Source: a virus
Direction: 5' to 3' (one strand)
IMG/VR virus record: IMGVR_UViG_3300049847_000301
Coordinates: 1-39,208 of that record
Length of the DNA stretch: 39,208 bases
The notes under the pieces were generated by a model. It was given only the letters and a program-made list of their open reading frames with translations, ran no database searches and had not been told where the DNA came from. Positions 1 to 6,121 of this stretch are shown in pieces; positions within the stretch are counted from its first letter, which is position 1, and each line of letters starts with the position of its first letter. The translations under genes were made by a program, and so were the position numbers.

Positions 1-24
1 TCTGGGGACTGGTCTGGGGCATGA
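1..24 (+). CDS. 3' end of a glycine-rich repeat protein (continues from the right end)
   Basis: Read in frame 1, the first bases encode SGDWSGA followed by TGA at 22-24. This alternating Gly pattern matches the Gly-Ser/Gly-Tyr repeat that starts at 39125 and runs off the right end, so I infer the two pieces are one gene cut by linearisation. Just downstream is a 12-codon ORF (21-59, start overlapping the stop) and then the next gene's ribosome binding site. The function of such repeat proteins is unknown to me. Confidence 0.45.
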   Translation, partial: SGDWSGA

Positions 25-55
25 AAGAACGCCAAGAGGAGAGGGGGATTAACAA

Positions 56-376
56 ATGAAACTCGAGTATCAAGTTTGTAGTTTGGAGTTGGCGAAGCGT
101 CTCAAGGAATTGGGCGTGAAGCAGGAGAGTGAATTCCAATGGGTGAATAACGATCCATCAAGAACGGATGCCTTAGCGATATATGTTTATCACAACGACT
201 TTATCCAAGAACATGGGGCAGAATCTTCGGTAGTTTGTTCCGCTTTCACCGTGGCCGAGCTGTTAAATATATTGCTCGAGTGTGGCTTAAAAAGTATTTT
301 GTTGCCACTTGCCGGAAAGCATTCCGAAGCAGATTATCTTGCGAGGTATTTAATCAATGAAAAAGCAAAAATTTAA
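56..376 (+). CDS. phage hypothetical protein, 106 aa
   Basis: An intact soluble protein preceded by a purine-rich ribosome binding site (GGAGAGGGGG). The N-terminal half has a pattern often seen in small phage proteins (a Ser-Leu-Glu-Leu-Ala-Lys-Arg-Leu-Lys-Glu-Leu-Gly helix followed by a Gln-Glu-Ser-x-Phe-x-Trp-Val strand, residues 9-30), but I know no function for it. No metal or catalytic motif is visible. Its 3' end overlaps the next reading frame by about 20 nt, as is usual in this operon. On the circular map it lies in the middle of the rightward early operon. Confidence 0.75.
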   Translation: MKLEYQVCSLELAKRLKELGVKQESEFQWVNNDPSRTDALAIYVYHNDFIQEHGAESSVVCSAFTVAELLNILLECGLKSILLPLAGKHSEADYLARYLINEKAKI

Positions 377-679
377 AACACCGTGTTGGGTTTGGCCTTA
401 CGCTGAAAACGTAAATGGATATGGGAATACAAGAAACGACCGCACGGCAAGTTCACCATGGACGGCAAGGACGCCGCGCACCTGCACCGGAAGTTTCGCG
501 TGTACGACGCAAAATTATATTTCCCTACTGTTGCGATAGTATGCGATTTACACAAAAGAATGCTCGATAGGAGCGAAGGTTGGTATGGTGAGAAATGGGA
601 ATGTCCCGAATGTTTATTACAAGGATTGCCTCAACAACAAAATTTAAAATTCCATAAACCACCAAAGGAGAAGAAATGA
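357..679 (+). pseudogene. frameshifted HNH-like / zinc-finger gene remnant
   Basis: The frame starting at 357 gives an N-terminus (TPCWVWPYAENVNGYG) like the beginning of many HNH homing-endonuclease-type proteins, but then becomes implausible and stops at 539. The next frame, open to 679, supplies what should follow: HGKFTMDGKDAAHLHRKF and then a CxxH...CxxC metal site (CDLH and CPEC). The only ATG early in this second frame (458) has no ribosome binding site. I read this as one gene split by a frameshift near 400-450, or as a recombination scar. A patch at about 440-510 is much richer in G+C than its surroundings, which favours recombination. A programmed frameshift is possible, but I see no slippery heptamer. 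Confidence 0.4.
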
Positions 680-710
680 TACGCCAAGACCCCAAGCGGA
701 AGGAAACGTT

Positions 711-782
711 ATGATCATGATCTTGACCGATCAAGTCGCCAACCAAGGGCTGCGTGAGAAGCTGAAAAGGAGAATTAAATGA
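711..782 (+). CDS. tiny ORF, 23 aa, coupled to the next gene
   Basis: The ATG at 711 follows AAGGAA and the frame ends in an ATGA overlap with the gene at 779. It is itself preceded by a 12-codon ORF (676-714) with a strong AAAGGAG site and the same ATGA overlap on both sides. This chain of minimal overlaps could mean coupled micro-ORFs, or remnants of a deleted gene. The C-terminal half is basic and helical (LREKLKRRIK). No function can be assigned. Confidence 0.3.
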   Translation: MIMILTDQVANQGLREKLKRRIK

Positions 783-1057
783 TTCAGGGAACAGATGCAA
801 CAATAGAGCTTAGAATTCGTTCGATGGAACACGCAATTATTCAGGCGTTCACCCTTTATGAAGGAAAGCTGAACGAAGAAATAAAAGACCTGGTTCATTC
901 AGTGGTGGGGGGATTTGATTTTAAGGGAGAGCTGGAAAAAGAACTTCGTTTTGAAATCAGGCAACAGCTTTCTTCTATGTGCAAACGCGCAATCCAAGAT
1001 AAGGTTCATTACTTGTTGGAAGATCGAATCAATAAAGCAGTGGCAGCTTTAAAGTGA
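779..1057 (+). CDS. hypothetical helical protein, 92 aa
   Basis: An intact ORF with an AAGGAG site just upstream. The protein is charged and predicted mostly helical from its heptad-like Leu/Ile spacing, with one Cys and no recognisable motif. Because it ends close to the 17-bp direct repeat at 1072 it may mark the edge of a small mobile segment. I do not recognise the family. Confidence 0.65.
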   Translation: MIQGTDATIELRIRSMEHAIIQAFTLYEGKLNEEIKDLVHSVVGGFDFKGELEKELRFEIRQQLSSMCKRAIQDKVHYLLEDRINKAVAALK

Positions 1058-1071
1058 TCTCCGTGTCCTCA

Positions 1072-1267
1072 GTGAACGAGAGGATGGGAAACAGTGAATA
1101 ATTTTTACTTCTACACGCGAATAGCAATGGTTACCATTGGAACTTCCTTTATTCCTCAACCAAATAGAATAGCGATCGCGGCCCTGATATGGGCGGTTTA
1201 TTTCACCGTTCGCATTTGGGAGGAAAAATATATGGAGAAATAACTTGTGGGTGAACGAGAGGATGGG
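1072..1267 (+). repeat. exact 17-bp direct repeat flanking a small membrane gene
   Basis: GTGAACGAGAGGATGGG occurs at 1072-1088 and again at 1251-1267. Both copies hold the ribosome binding site of the gene that follows: the 49-aa membrane protein at 1094 and the RNA ligase at 1274. A tandem duplication of the leader, or insertion of the small gene by recombination at the RNA ligase leader, would give this arrangement. Confidence 0.75.
1094..1243 (+). CDS. small membrane protein, 49 aa (GTG start)
   Basis: The GTG at 1094 lies about 10 nt after AGGATGGG and opens a 49-residue protein. Its middle (about residues 24-41, IAIAALIWAVYFTVRIW) is one hydrophobic segment, followed by an acidic-basic tail (EEKYMEK). 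A single-pass inner-membrane protein is the simplest reading. It sits between the two copies of the 17-bp direct repeat. No family recognised. Confidence 0.55.
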   Translation: MNNFYFYTRIAMVTIGTSFIPQPNRIAIAALIWAVYFTVRIWEEKYMEK

Positions 1268-1273
1268 GGGAGT

Positions 1274-1900
1274 ATGAAAGAGTATCACAAGATAAATTCG
1301 CTATTTAAGCGTGACCAAAAAACAAACAAATTCATTATGAATGATTGGGCTGATCCAGCTTTTGAATATCTTTCCGGAAATCAATGGCAATTCACCGAGA
1401 AAGTGGACGGAACAAACATTCGCGTTATGTGGAACCATGAAACGAAGGAATTGAAGTTCGGTGGGCGTACCGATTCAGCCTCAATGCCATTGTTTCTTTT
1501 GTACGAGCTTGAGCGTATTTTTCACAAAACGAAATTCATTGAACTTTATCCTGAAGTTTCGATGTGTCTTTACGGCGAAGGCTACGGAGCTAAGATTCAA
1601 AAGGGCGGAGGGAATTATATCTCTGGTGGACAGTCTTTCGTTCTATTCGACGTTTTGATTGGCGATATGTACCTGGAAAGACCCAACATTGAAGACGTTG
1701 GTGGAAAGTTGGGATTGAAAATCGTTCCTATCATTGGAAACGGTACTCTCGAAGAAGCCATTGAAAGATGCAAGTTCGGATTTAATTCTCAATGGGGTAA
1801 TTTTGAGGCGGAGGGAATCGTGGCGCGACCGTTAACAGAATTAAAAGATCGGCGCGGACACAGAATCATCACAAAAGTTAAATGCCGAGATTTCAAGTGA
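1274..1900 (+). CDS. RNA ligase (Rnl2-type nucleotidyltransferase fold)
   Basis: Seals 3'-OH/5'-phosphate RNA ends through a ligase-AMP intermediate. All nucleotidyltransferase motifs are visible: motif I with the adenylated lysine EKVDGTNIR (K43), motif III LYGEGYGAKIQ (about 100-109), motif IIIa FVLFDVLI, motif IV EGIVARP (180-186) and motif V ITKVK (about 199-203). The length (208 aa) fits a ligase without a C-terminal extension. I chose the ATG at 1274 because GGGGGGAG lies just before it; a GTG at 1247 is in frame but unsupported. In phages such enzymes typically repair tRNAs cut by host anticodon nucleases, and that role is an inference here. Confidence 0.9.
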   Translation: MKEYHKINSLFKRDQKTNKFIMNDWADPAFEYLSGNQWQFTEKVDGTNIRVMWNHETKELKFGGRTDSASMPLFLLYELERIFHKTKFIELYPEVSMCLYGEGYGAKIQKGGGNYISGGQSFVLFDVLIGDMYLERPNIEDVGGKLGLKIVPIIGNGTLEEAIERCKFGFNSQWGNFEAEGIVARPLTELKDRRGHRIITKVKCRDFK

Positions 1901-2106
1901 GCAACGGTAAGAGAGCGCGAGAGAAAAACGATTTTGATTATTGTTACTGCGGAGATTTTCGTCGTCAGCACAAAGACGGAAAGGGGTCTTGCGCCTTGAA
2001 CACGTTCGGACATACGATTTCATTTGATCCCGGAGATAAGTGCATGGAATTTAGACTTTCAGAGCGTTACAAATTAAAGGAGAGAATGACATGTCAGAAG
2101 AATTGA
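1882..2106 (+). CDS. small zinc-binding protein, 74 aa
   Basis: Carries CYCGDFRRQH, then GSCALN and a later Cys (DKCMEF), a spacing common in small phage treble-clef or zinc-ribbon proteins. The ATG at 1882 lies inside the end of the RNA ligase gene. A GTG at 1897, overlapping the ligase stop, is an equally possible start (69 aa); neither has a strong ribosome binding site, so coupling to the ligase is likely. Function unknown; nucleic-acid binding is only a guess. Confidence 0.65.
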   Translation: MPRFQVSNGKRAREKNDFDYCYCGDFRRQHKDGKGSCALNTFGHTISFDPGDKCMEFRLSERYKLKERMTCQKN

Positions 2107-2528
2107 AGCCGTGTCCGTTTTTTGGTGTTGACGTTTATAAGACATCTAATATCAATATGGAATTATTCCACGATCCTTCACGTGGAAACGAGTTAAGGGA
2201 ATGCCCACTTGGATATATAAATGTCTCATATGAAGAATGGCAAAACGCCTACTGTTGGAAACAACTCGCCGAGAAAGACAGCCGCATAAAAGAGCTGAAA
2301 TTAAAGGCAGAAGAGGAAGAGGCTAGTGCTATCTCTTGGATGAATGATCGGGATTTGTGGATAAGAAGGTTTGAGAAATTGAAGAAAGAGAATGACCGCC
2401 TGGAACGGATGGCGGAGAAGATGGTGGATGCGTTGGAGTTGGCAGAGGAACACATAGACAATGGCTTGATCAGAGAAGAGCTTAATACTATTCGTGCCGA
2501 ATACCGAGAGATGAGGGGGAAGCCATGA
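2091..2528 (+). CDS. Lar-like N-terminus fused to a coiled coil
   Basis: The first residues, EELKPCPFFGVDVY, resemble the opening of restriction-alleviation (Lar) family zinc ribbons, ELKPCPFCG, but the second Cys is Phe here. Further Cys at RECPLG and NAYCWKQ could complete a different site. From about residue 60 to the end the protein is a long charged coiled coil. AGGAG lies upstream of the ATG at 2091. The stop overlaps the next start. A real Lar activity (modulating host restriction) is doubtful given the lost ligand. Confidence 0.6.
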   Translation: MSEELKPCPFFGVDVYKTSNINMELFHDPSRGNELRECPLGYINVSYEEWQNAYCWKQLAEKDSRIKELKLKAEEEEASAISWMNDRDLWIRRFEKLKKENDRLERMAEKMVDALELAEEHIDNGLIREELNTIRAEYREMRGKP

Positions 2529-2818
2529 TGTTTTTTGTTGGGCTTTGTATCGGACTTATCCCATCGGTGGTGATGATGTGGCTAGTTAAACAAGAATGCG
2601 GAGAATGGCATTGCCCTGATTGTGGTGCTATGGAAGTTAAGGCCAGCTCATCCGCCCGAAAGTCCGTACTGGAATCGAAGGAGGTGGAAACGTTATTGAA
2701 TTATTGCGAACACACTTCTTTCTGTAACGAAAAAGGAACGGTAGGGGTTGATTGCGAATGTGGATATTTTAAGGCCCTCTCAAACTTCACCAAATTCAAG
2801 AATTCGATTAAAGAGTAA
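2525..2818 (+). CDS. membrane-anchored Cys-rich protein, 97 aa
   Basis: The N-terminus (residues about 2-20) is a hydrophobic membrane segment, followed at once by CGEWHCPDCG, a zinc-ribbon half site, and later CEH, C and CEC residues. The layout suggests a cytoplasmic zinc domain tethered to the inner membrane. It starts in an ATGA overlap with the previous gene. No family recognised. Confidence 0.6.
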   Translation: MMFFVGLCIGLIPSVVMMWLVKQECGEWHCPDCGAMEVKASSSARKSVLESKEVETLLNYCEHTSFCNEKGTVGVDCECGYFKALSNFTKFKNSIKE

Positions 2819-2850
2819 AAAGAAAGAAAGCTAAAAAGTAAGGGGAAAAT

Positions 2851-3264
2851 ATGAAAGAAATTAAGTTTAGGGCGTGGGACTTAAAACTCAAAGTGATGTA
2901 TCCGCACGTTCAAGATTGGTACGACACTCTCACGGAAGAAGATGGGGAACCTCAACAGCCGGAACAAAGTTTCGGGCGATTGTTATCAAAATCTAAACGC
3001 TATATCCCAATGCAATACACCGGCCTAAAGGACAGGAACGGGAAGGAGATTTATGAGGGGGATATTTTAAAAACTAATACTGGTGAAAAATTAAAGGTTT
3101 ACTGGCATGAACATTTAACTGGATTTGGAGTTGATTTAGCGACTGATAAAAAATTCATACCAGTTCAACAACTACTTGAAATAAAATTTGTCGAACCTAA
3201 GTTCTGGTATCTTCAAACAGAGGTCATCGGTAATATTTACGAAAATTCGGAGCTGTTAAAATGA
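2851..3264 (+). CDS. YopX-family phage protein
   Basis: The start MKEIKFRAWD and the central MQYTGLKDRNGKEIYEGDI are the hallmarks of the YopX family, a small beta-rich protein widespread in phages and prophages. The C-terminus (EVIGNIYEN) also matches the family ending. The biochemical role of the family is not established. AGGGGAAAAT supplies the ribosome binding site, and the stop overlaps the following ATG. Confidence 0.9.
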   Translation: MKEIKFRAWDLKLKVMYPHVQDWYDTLTEEDGEPQQPEQSFGRLLSKSKRYIPMQYTGLKDRNGKEIYEGDILKTNTGEKLKVYWHEHLTGFGVDLATDKKFIPVQQLLEIKFVEPKFWYLQTEVIGNIYENSELLK

Positions 3265-3518
3265 AAGAAATACACCCATTTATGAACTCAGTTGCCTTAA
3301 TAAACGGATTAACTGAAAGAATTAAGCAACTCGAAGCAGATTACTCTTCTGAGGTTCAGGCGAAAGAGTTGGCGATTGAATCTCTGGATAGTCTTAAGAA
3401 AAAGTTGGACTCCGTTAAAGAACTTTCTGAGCTTCGATTTAAAGCTTTGTGCAAGGAACAAGAAAAAGTTTGGGATCTTAAACAAGAACTTAAAGATTTA
3501 AAGAATGGGAACCTATGA
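3261..3518 (+). CDS. small coiled-coil protein, 85 aa
   Basis: From about residue 14 the sequence is a continuous amphipathic helix with heptad spacing (LTERIKQLEADY and then LKKKLDSVKELSE), indicating a coiled-coil oligomer. It starts in an ATGA overlap with the YopX-family gene. Just after it, at 3515-3559, is a 14-codon ORF with two Cys that I do not count as a gene. No function assigned. Confidence 0.6.
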   Translation: MKEIHPFMNSVALINGLTERIKQLEADYSSEVQAKELAIESLDSLKKKLDSVKELSELRFKALCKEQEKVWDLKQELKDLKNGNL

Positions 3519-3608
3519 CAAAAAATCGTCAATTATGCCCTATTACATGTATAGATTAGGTCAAAAAATAGGCATATTAACGAAAACGTACAAAAAATAG
3601 GGGAATAT

Positions 3609-3848
3609 ATGAATAAACAATCAGCGGTTGTAGGCAAGCTTGAGTTTAACCTACCAGAAGCCCAAGACGAATTCCAGTTGGCAATAGATGGTTCTAAATG
3701 GTTCTCTGTCGTTTCAGATTTAGATGAATTCTTGCGTTCAAAGGTAAAGTACGGTGGATCGGAAGATAAAAATACAGTTTGCTATCAAGAAATAAGAGAT
3801 TGTTTTCATGAGATAATTTCAGGCTATGGGGTAAGTCTTCATGGCTAA
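3609..3848 (+). CDS. conserved phage hypothetical protein, 79 aa
   Basis: The region LEFNLPEAQDEFQLAIDGSK and the DLDEFLRSKVKY segment match a small protein pattern I have seen repeatedly in phage early regions, whose function is unknown. It has its own ribosome binding site (AGGGGAATAT). The 90-bp gap before it holds two copies of CAAAAAATAGG (3562 and 3591), 29 bp apart. Confidence 0.7.
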   Translation: MNKQSAVVGKLEFNLPEAQDEFQLAIDGSKWFSVVSDLDEFLRSKVKYGGSEDKNTVCYQEIRDCFHEIISGYGVSLHG

Positions 3849-3865
3849 TAAACATAAGGATAAAT

Positions 3866-4081
3866 ATGGAAAATCGTAATTTGTCAATTAAAGAAACAGC
3901 GAAAATACTAGGGATAACCAGGAAGACACTCCTTAAATGGATTGACAATGGCAGGATTATGGCTTCTTTCTACCCGATTAGCGGAAGGCAATACACGGCA
4001 TTTGATCCTGTGGAAGTAGCGAAGGTTAAGAAGCGGATGATTGAGAACCCGAAGCCTGGGGTATCTTTATTAAAGAAATAA
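3866..4081 (+). CDS. MerR/excisionase-type helix-turn-helix protein, 71 aa
   Basis: Residues about 6-35 (LSIKETAKILGITRKTLLKWIDNG) form a classic MerR/HTH_17 winged helix-turn-helix, followed by the wing (YPISGRQYTAFDPVEV) and a basic tail. The size fits excisionases or small phage regulators. No integrase is visible in the window, so a transcriptional role is more likely than excision. It is the last gene of the rightward operon, ending at the bidirectional terminator. Confidence 0.8.
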   Translation: MENRNLSIKETAKILGITRKTLLKWIDNGRIMASFYPISGRQYTAFDPVEVAKVKKRMIENPKPGVSLLKK

Positions 4082-4102
4082 ATCCTCCTAACAGGGAGAT
4101 TT
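4080..4102. terminator. bidirectional terminator between convergent operons
   Basis: AAATC...GATTT arms (4080-4084 and 4098-4102) extend, past one bulge, into CTCC/GGGAG with an AACA loop. T-rich runs follow on both sides (TTTCATTTT rightward, ATTTATTTC leftward). It lies exactly between the last rightward gene and the last leftward ORF, where a shared terminator is expected. Confidence 0.5.
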
Positions 4103-4120
4103 CATTTTAATCCACATATC

Positions 4121-4228
4121 CTAATTTTTTATTTTTACGGTTGCCTTGAAATATTTGTCCATTTGGATGGTTTCGAATGGGATATCTGATTGTAAATTTA
4201 GGTGACATTTTGACTCGATCTCTTTCAT
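4121..4228 (-). CDS. possible small ORF, 35 aa
   Basis: Starts with ATG at 4228 shortly after AGAGGGG and ends with TAG at 4121. The residues (for example MDKYFKATVKIKN) look protein-like but match nothing I know. A longer frame through the same DNA has no ribosome binding site and an odd basic composition. It would be the last gene of the leftward transcript from about 5303. Confidence 0.35.
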   Translation of the reverse strand: MKEIESKCHLNLQSDIPFETIQMDKYFKATVKIKN

Positions 4229-4255
4229 ATCCCCTCTTACTTCTTGTTGAGTGTC

Positions 4256-4432
4256 TCAAAGTTCTTCGTTTGAAGACTGTGTGATTACAGGCCATTCTTT
4301 AGAGTTATAAATTTCTGAGGTAATCATAGTTTCTTGTGGTAAGTTGCAAACAGGACAATCTAACCGCCAGACTCCAAGGATATTGCTGCGAAAAATTGAG
4401 CCTTCTTTTATATTTCCACATTTACATTTCAT
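4256..4432 (-). CDS. small zinc-ribbon protein, 58 aa
   Basis: ATG at 4432 lies about ten bases after AAGGA and overlaps the stop of the preceding frame (ATGA). The protein has CKCG near the start and CPVC at about residues 26-29, a two-knuckle zinc ribbon. The C-terminal half is polar with Trp at about 47. Such small zinc ribbons are common in phage accessory regions; the role is unknown. Confidence 0.55.
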   Translation of the reverse strand: MKCKCGNIKEGSIFRSNILGVWRLDCPVCNLPQETMITSEIYNSKEWPVITQSSNEEL

Positions 4433-4611
4433 TTAAAAAGTTCCTTCACAGAAGAAACCATTTTTAATTTTCGAGCATCTTTTAATTTCTGCAATCTTTT
4501 AATTTCTTGATTAATTTCTCTGGAACGTGCCATCGCATTGGTTTTATTAGATGGCGTTCTTCCAGATACCCCATGTTTATGGCTACCAATTCAAAATACA
4601 CCTTCTTTCAT
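4429..4611 (-). pseudogene. small basic protein gene interrupted by in-frame TGA
   Basis: A strong AGGAGG site six bases before the ATG at 4611 initiates a frame that reads six codons, meets TGA at 4591-4593, and then stays open for 53 further codons in the same frame (GSHKHGVSGRTPSN and later a basic helix) before ending in an ATGA overlap with the next gene. The strong site and the clean exit suggest a formerly intact 60-aa gene with one nonsense mutation. An internal start at MARSREIN is possible but has no ribosome binding site. Other genes here end in TGA, so a recoded genome is unlikely. Confidence 0.35.
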
Positions 4612-4645
4612 TTTCATCCTCCTTCAAAGACTTACCTTTAAGGCT

Positions 4646-4816
4646 TTAGACTTCTGACGCTTCATCTATGCAAACAAGATCAAACTCCCGTCCCTTTAGT
4701 CCCGGTGTATGTGGGCTAGTTTTGATTTTTGATAACCGCTTAAAAAACCAAAACAACCATGACGGCATTGAAATATCTATCTGCGTTTCTGCCGTGACGT
4801 AACGAAAAGTTTTCAT
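4646..4816 (-). CDS. hypothetical protein, 56 aa
   Basis: I chose the ATG at 4816 (MKTFRYVTAE) because AAAGGAGA lies six bases upstream; an in-frame TTG further upstream has no support. The middle holds MPSWLFWFFKRL, a short aromatic amphipathic helix that could lie on a membrane. The C-terminus ends in acidic residues. Not recognised. Confidence 0.5.
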   Translation of the reverse strand: MKTFRYVTAETQIDISMPSWLFWFFKRLSKIKTSPHTPGLKGREFDLVCIDEASEV

Positions 4817-4839
4817 ATCTTTCTCCTTTAGAGTCACCT

Positions 4840-5127
4840 TCAAGGCCGTATTTTCTCACAACACAGAACATTTTTTTTGTTTATTACCCACTCGATACCG
4901 CTCTTGGTCATAATGTGGATACATTCATTTTCCCAAACAGAAACAATCTCTCGAATGGTTCTTTTGTAGCCGCCGACAAAATGGATGATTTGAGTATGTG
5001 TCATGGGAGCCAATGGAAGTGGAAATCCATTCCCCGAACAATCAGGACACGTACGATCTGGTTGGAATGATTCAAATAATTTTCCAGCACCACCACATCG
5101 TTTACATTTAGCTAGTTCTGATTTCAC
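4840..5127 (-). CDS. DnaJ-type zinc-finger protein, 95 aa (GTG start)
   Basis: CKRCGGAG and CPDCSGNG, 15 residues apart, form one half of a DnaJ-type zinc finger. A beta-rich C-terminal part follows with further Cys (VLCCEK). I place the start at GTG 5127, because AAAGGAG sits five bases before it. The in-frame ATG at 5160 directly follows the terminator T-tract and has no ribosome binding site. It is the first gene after the structured leader at 5161-5303, so readthrough of that leader should control it. It is probably a standalone zinc protein rather than a co-chaperone, as no J domain is present. Confidence 0.65.
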   Translation of the reverse strand: MKSELAKCKRCGGAGKLFESFQPDRTCPDCSGNGFPLPLAPMTHTQIIHFVGGYKRTIREIVSVWENECIHIMTKSGIEWVINKKNVLCCEKIRP

Positions 5128-5160
5128 TTTTTCTCCTTTAATTTTAACTATCCTTTGCAT

Positions 5161-5303
5161 TAAAAATAAAAAGCCCTACGTCCGTTCGATGGTAAATCTG
5201 TTCAAGGGATTTGCCCTCACGGTGGACGTAGAGCTAAATTGGTCGTGATTGGTATACGCTATAACGTTCCGCTCACATTTTGCCCGAACCGTGCCTTGAA
5301 CGT
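5161..5303 (-). ncRNA. structured leader or small RNA ending in an intrinsic terminator
   Basis: Transcription leftward from the promoter at 5308-5337 would give about 140 nt of RNA. Its 3' part folds into a 12-bp stem (5172-5183 with 5224-5235) followed by TTTTTATTTTT, a textbook intrinsic terminator. The only non-Watson-Crick pair in that stem is G-U in the leftward RNA but would be C-A in the other strand, supporting the leftward direction. Inside the loop GGTAAATC (5191-5198) can pair with GATTTGCC (5208-5215). The 5' end, GTTCAAGG then CACGG in RNA sense, is complementary to CCTTGAAC and CCGTG within the loop, an alternative or pseudoknot pairing. The zinc-finger gene starts about 35 nt beyond the terminator. 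This could be a small RNA or an attenuator-type leader. No known riboswitch motif recognised. Confidence 0.55.
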
Positions 5304-5307
5304 GTTA

Positions 5308-5337
5308 ATTATAATCGATTGTATTTTTATTTGTCAA
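5308..5337 (-). promoter_or_regulatory. strong sigma-70-type promoter, leftward
   Basis: On the minus strand TTGACA (5332-5337) and TATAAT (5308-5313) are separated by 18 bp, both hexamers exact. The predicted start is at about 5301-5303. It drives the structured leader and the small genes at 5127 to 4121. Confidence 0.7.
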
Positions 5338-5396
5338 CAAAAAAATACCCCCCACCTGTGGGGAGATGGGAGGTAAAATTTAAACACTTGGGAGTG

Positions 5397-5597
5397 TTAT
5401 TTCGGCGGTTCTGTTGGGGCGGTTGTTTCGCCTGTCTTGGCCACAGTTCTAAGGGTGGTGTAAAGACCATTCAAGACAGCCATGATTATAGCCGCTGTTT
5501 TGGGGTCTAGGACGCCGTTTAAGGCCCCTGCAATGGCAATAAGGTTAGATAGCACGGTTAAATAAAACTCCGATGTTTTCCAGCCAGGTTTTTGCAT
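5397..5597 (-). CDS. holin, 66 aa, with possible 90-aa long form from 5669
   Basis: The start MQKPGWKTSEFYLTV is typical of a widespread class of small phage holins. Two hydrophobic segments (about residues 11-30 and 35-50) and a polar Pro/Thr tail fit an inner-membrane hole-former that releases the endolysin. AGGAGG lies seven bases before the ATG at 5597. The frame is open further upstream to an ATG at 5669 that has its own GAGGAA site. This gives a long form with a very basic 24-residue extension (MNFIKKIKFLFKIRRP), the arrangement known from dual-start holin/antiholin genes. Endolysin lies two genes upstream. Confidence 0.7.
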   Translation of the reverse strand: MQKPGWKTSEFYLTVLSNLIAIAGALNGVLDPKTAAIIMAVLNGLYTTLRTVAKTGETTAPTEPPK

Positions 5598-5665
5598 AAT
5601 TATTCCTCCTATGTTTTTTATCGGTCTGCGTATTTTAAATAGAAACTTGATTTTTTTTATGAAAT

Positions 5666-6121
5666 TCATATAGTTCCTCTTTGGTTTGCAATTTTTAATT
5701 GTTCATGAATTTCATTCCGTCTTTTTATTTCTTTATCAGCCACATCTTGATTCCGTCCATATCCCATCCCCCTCGGTAGTGGACGCCAATTTTTTCTTAA
5801 TAGTAAAGCCAATCGGCATTGTTCTATTTTCACTAACAGATAGGGCTGTAAACTTTCTAAAAATATACCGGCTTTTTTACAGTCTATACGCCAATTGTAA
5901 ATATTTTTATGGTTGAGACCTCTTTTGTAGGGCCCTGCGATAGTTCCGCCAAATATGCTCTTAATAAAGATTAACGGGGACAAACAAGTATTCATCACTT
6001 GGATGGTCAACGTGTAGGCATTGTCCCGTTTATTGCAATTTTTCCTTATATGAATTGAACCTTCACCATCAAAAAATCCGGCGATATAAGAAAGATTTGA
6101 AGGAGTCTTTAAATTTTCCAT
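5666..6121 (-). CDS. LAGLIDADG homing endonuclease (free-standing)
   Basis: YIAGFFDGEGSI (residues 12-23) is a clear LAGLIDADG helix ending in the acidic metal ligand. AGIFLESLQPYL near residue 84 is a weaker second helix, and the 151-aa length fits a single-domain LAGLIDADG_3-type enzyme. It makes a double-strand break at a cognate site so that recombination copies it. It starts from GGAGG at the end of one copy of a repeated leader and its stop overlaps the start in the second copy, so it appears inserted just before the holin gene. No intron or intein boundary is seen. Confidence 0.8.
   Translation of the reverse strand: MENLKTPSNLSYIAGFFDGEGSIHIRKNCNKRDNAYTLTIQVMNTCLSPLIFIKSIFGGTIAGPYKRGLNHKNIYNWRIDCKKAGIFLESLQPYLLVKIEQCRLALLLRKNWRPLPRGMGYGRNQDVADKEIKRRNEIHEQLKIANQRGTI

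Noticed and set aside
4107-4295. 62-codon leftward frame
   Set aside because: No ribosome binding site, and it overlaps a better supported zinc-ribbon gene and the 35-aa ORF in another frame.
4646-4816. DLVCIDEA as a Walker B / terminase fragment
   Set aside because: The protein is only 56 aa and has no P-loop or neighbouring ATPase sequence; the match is too short.
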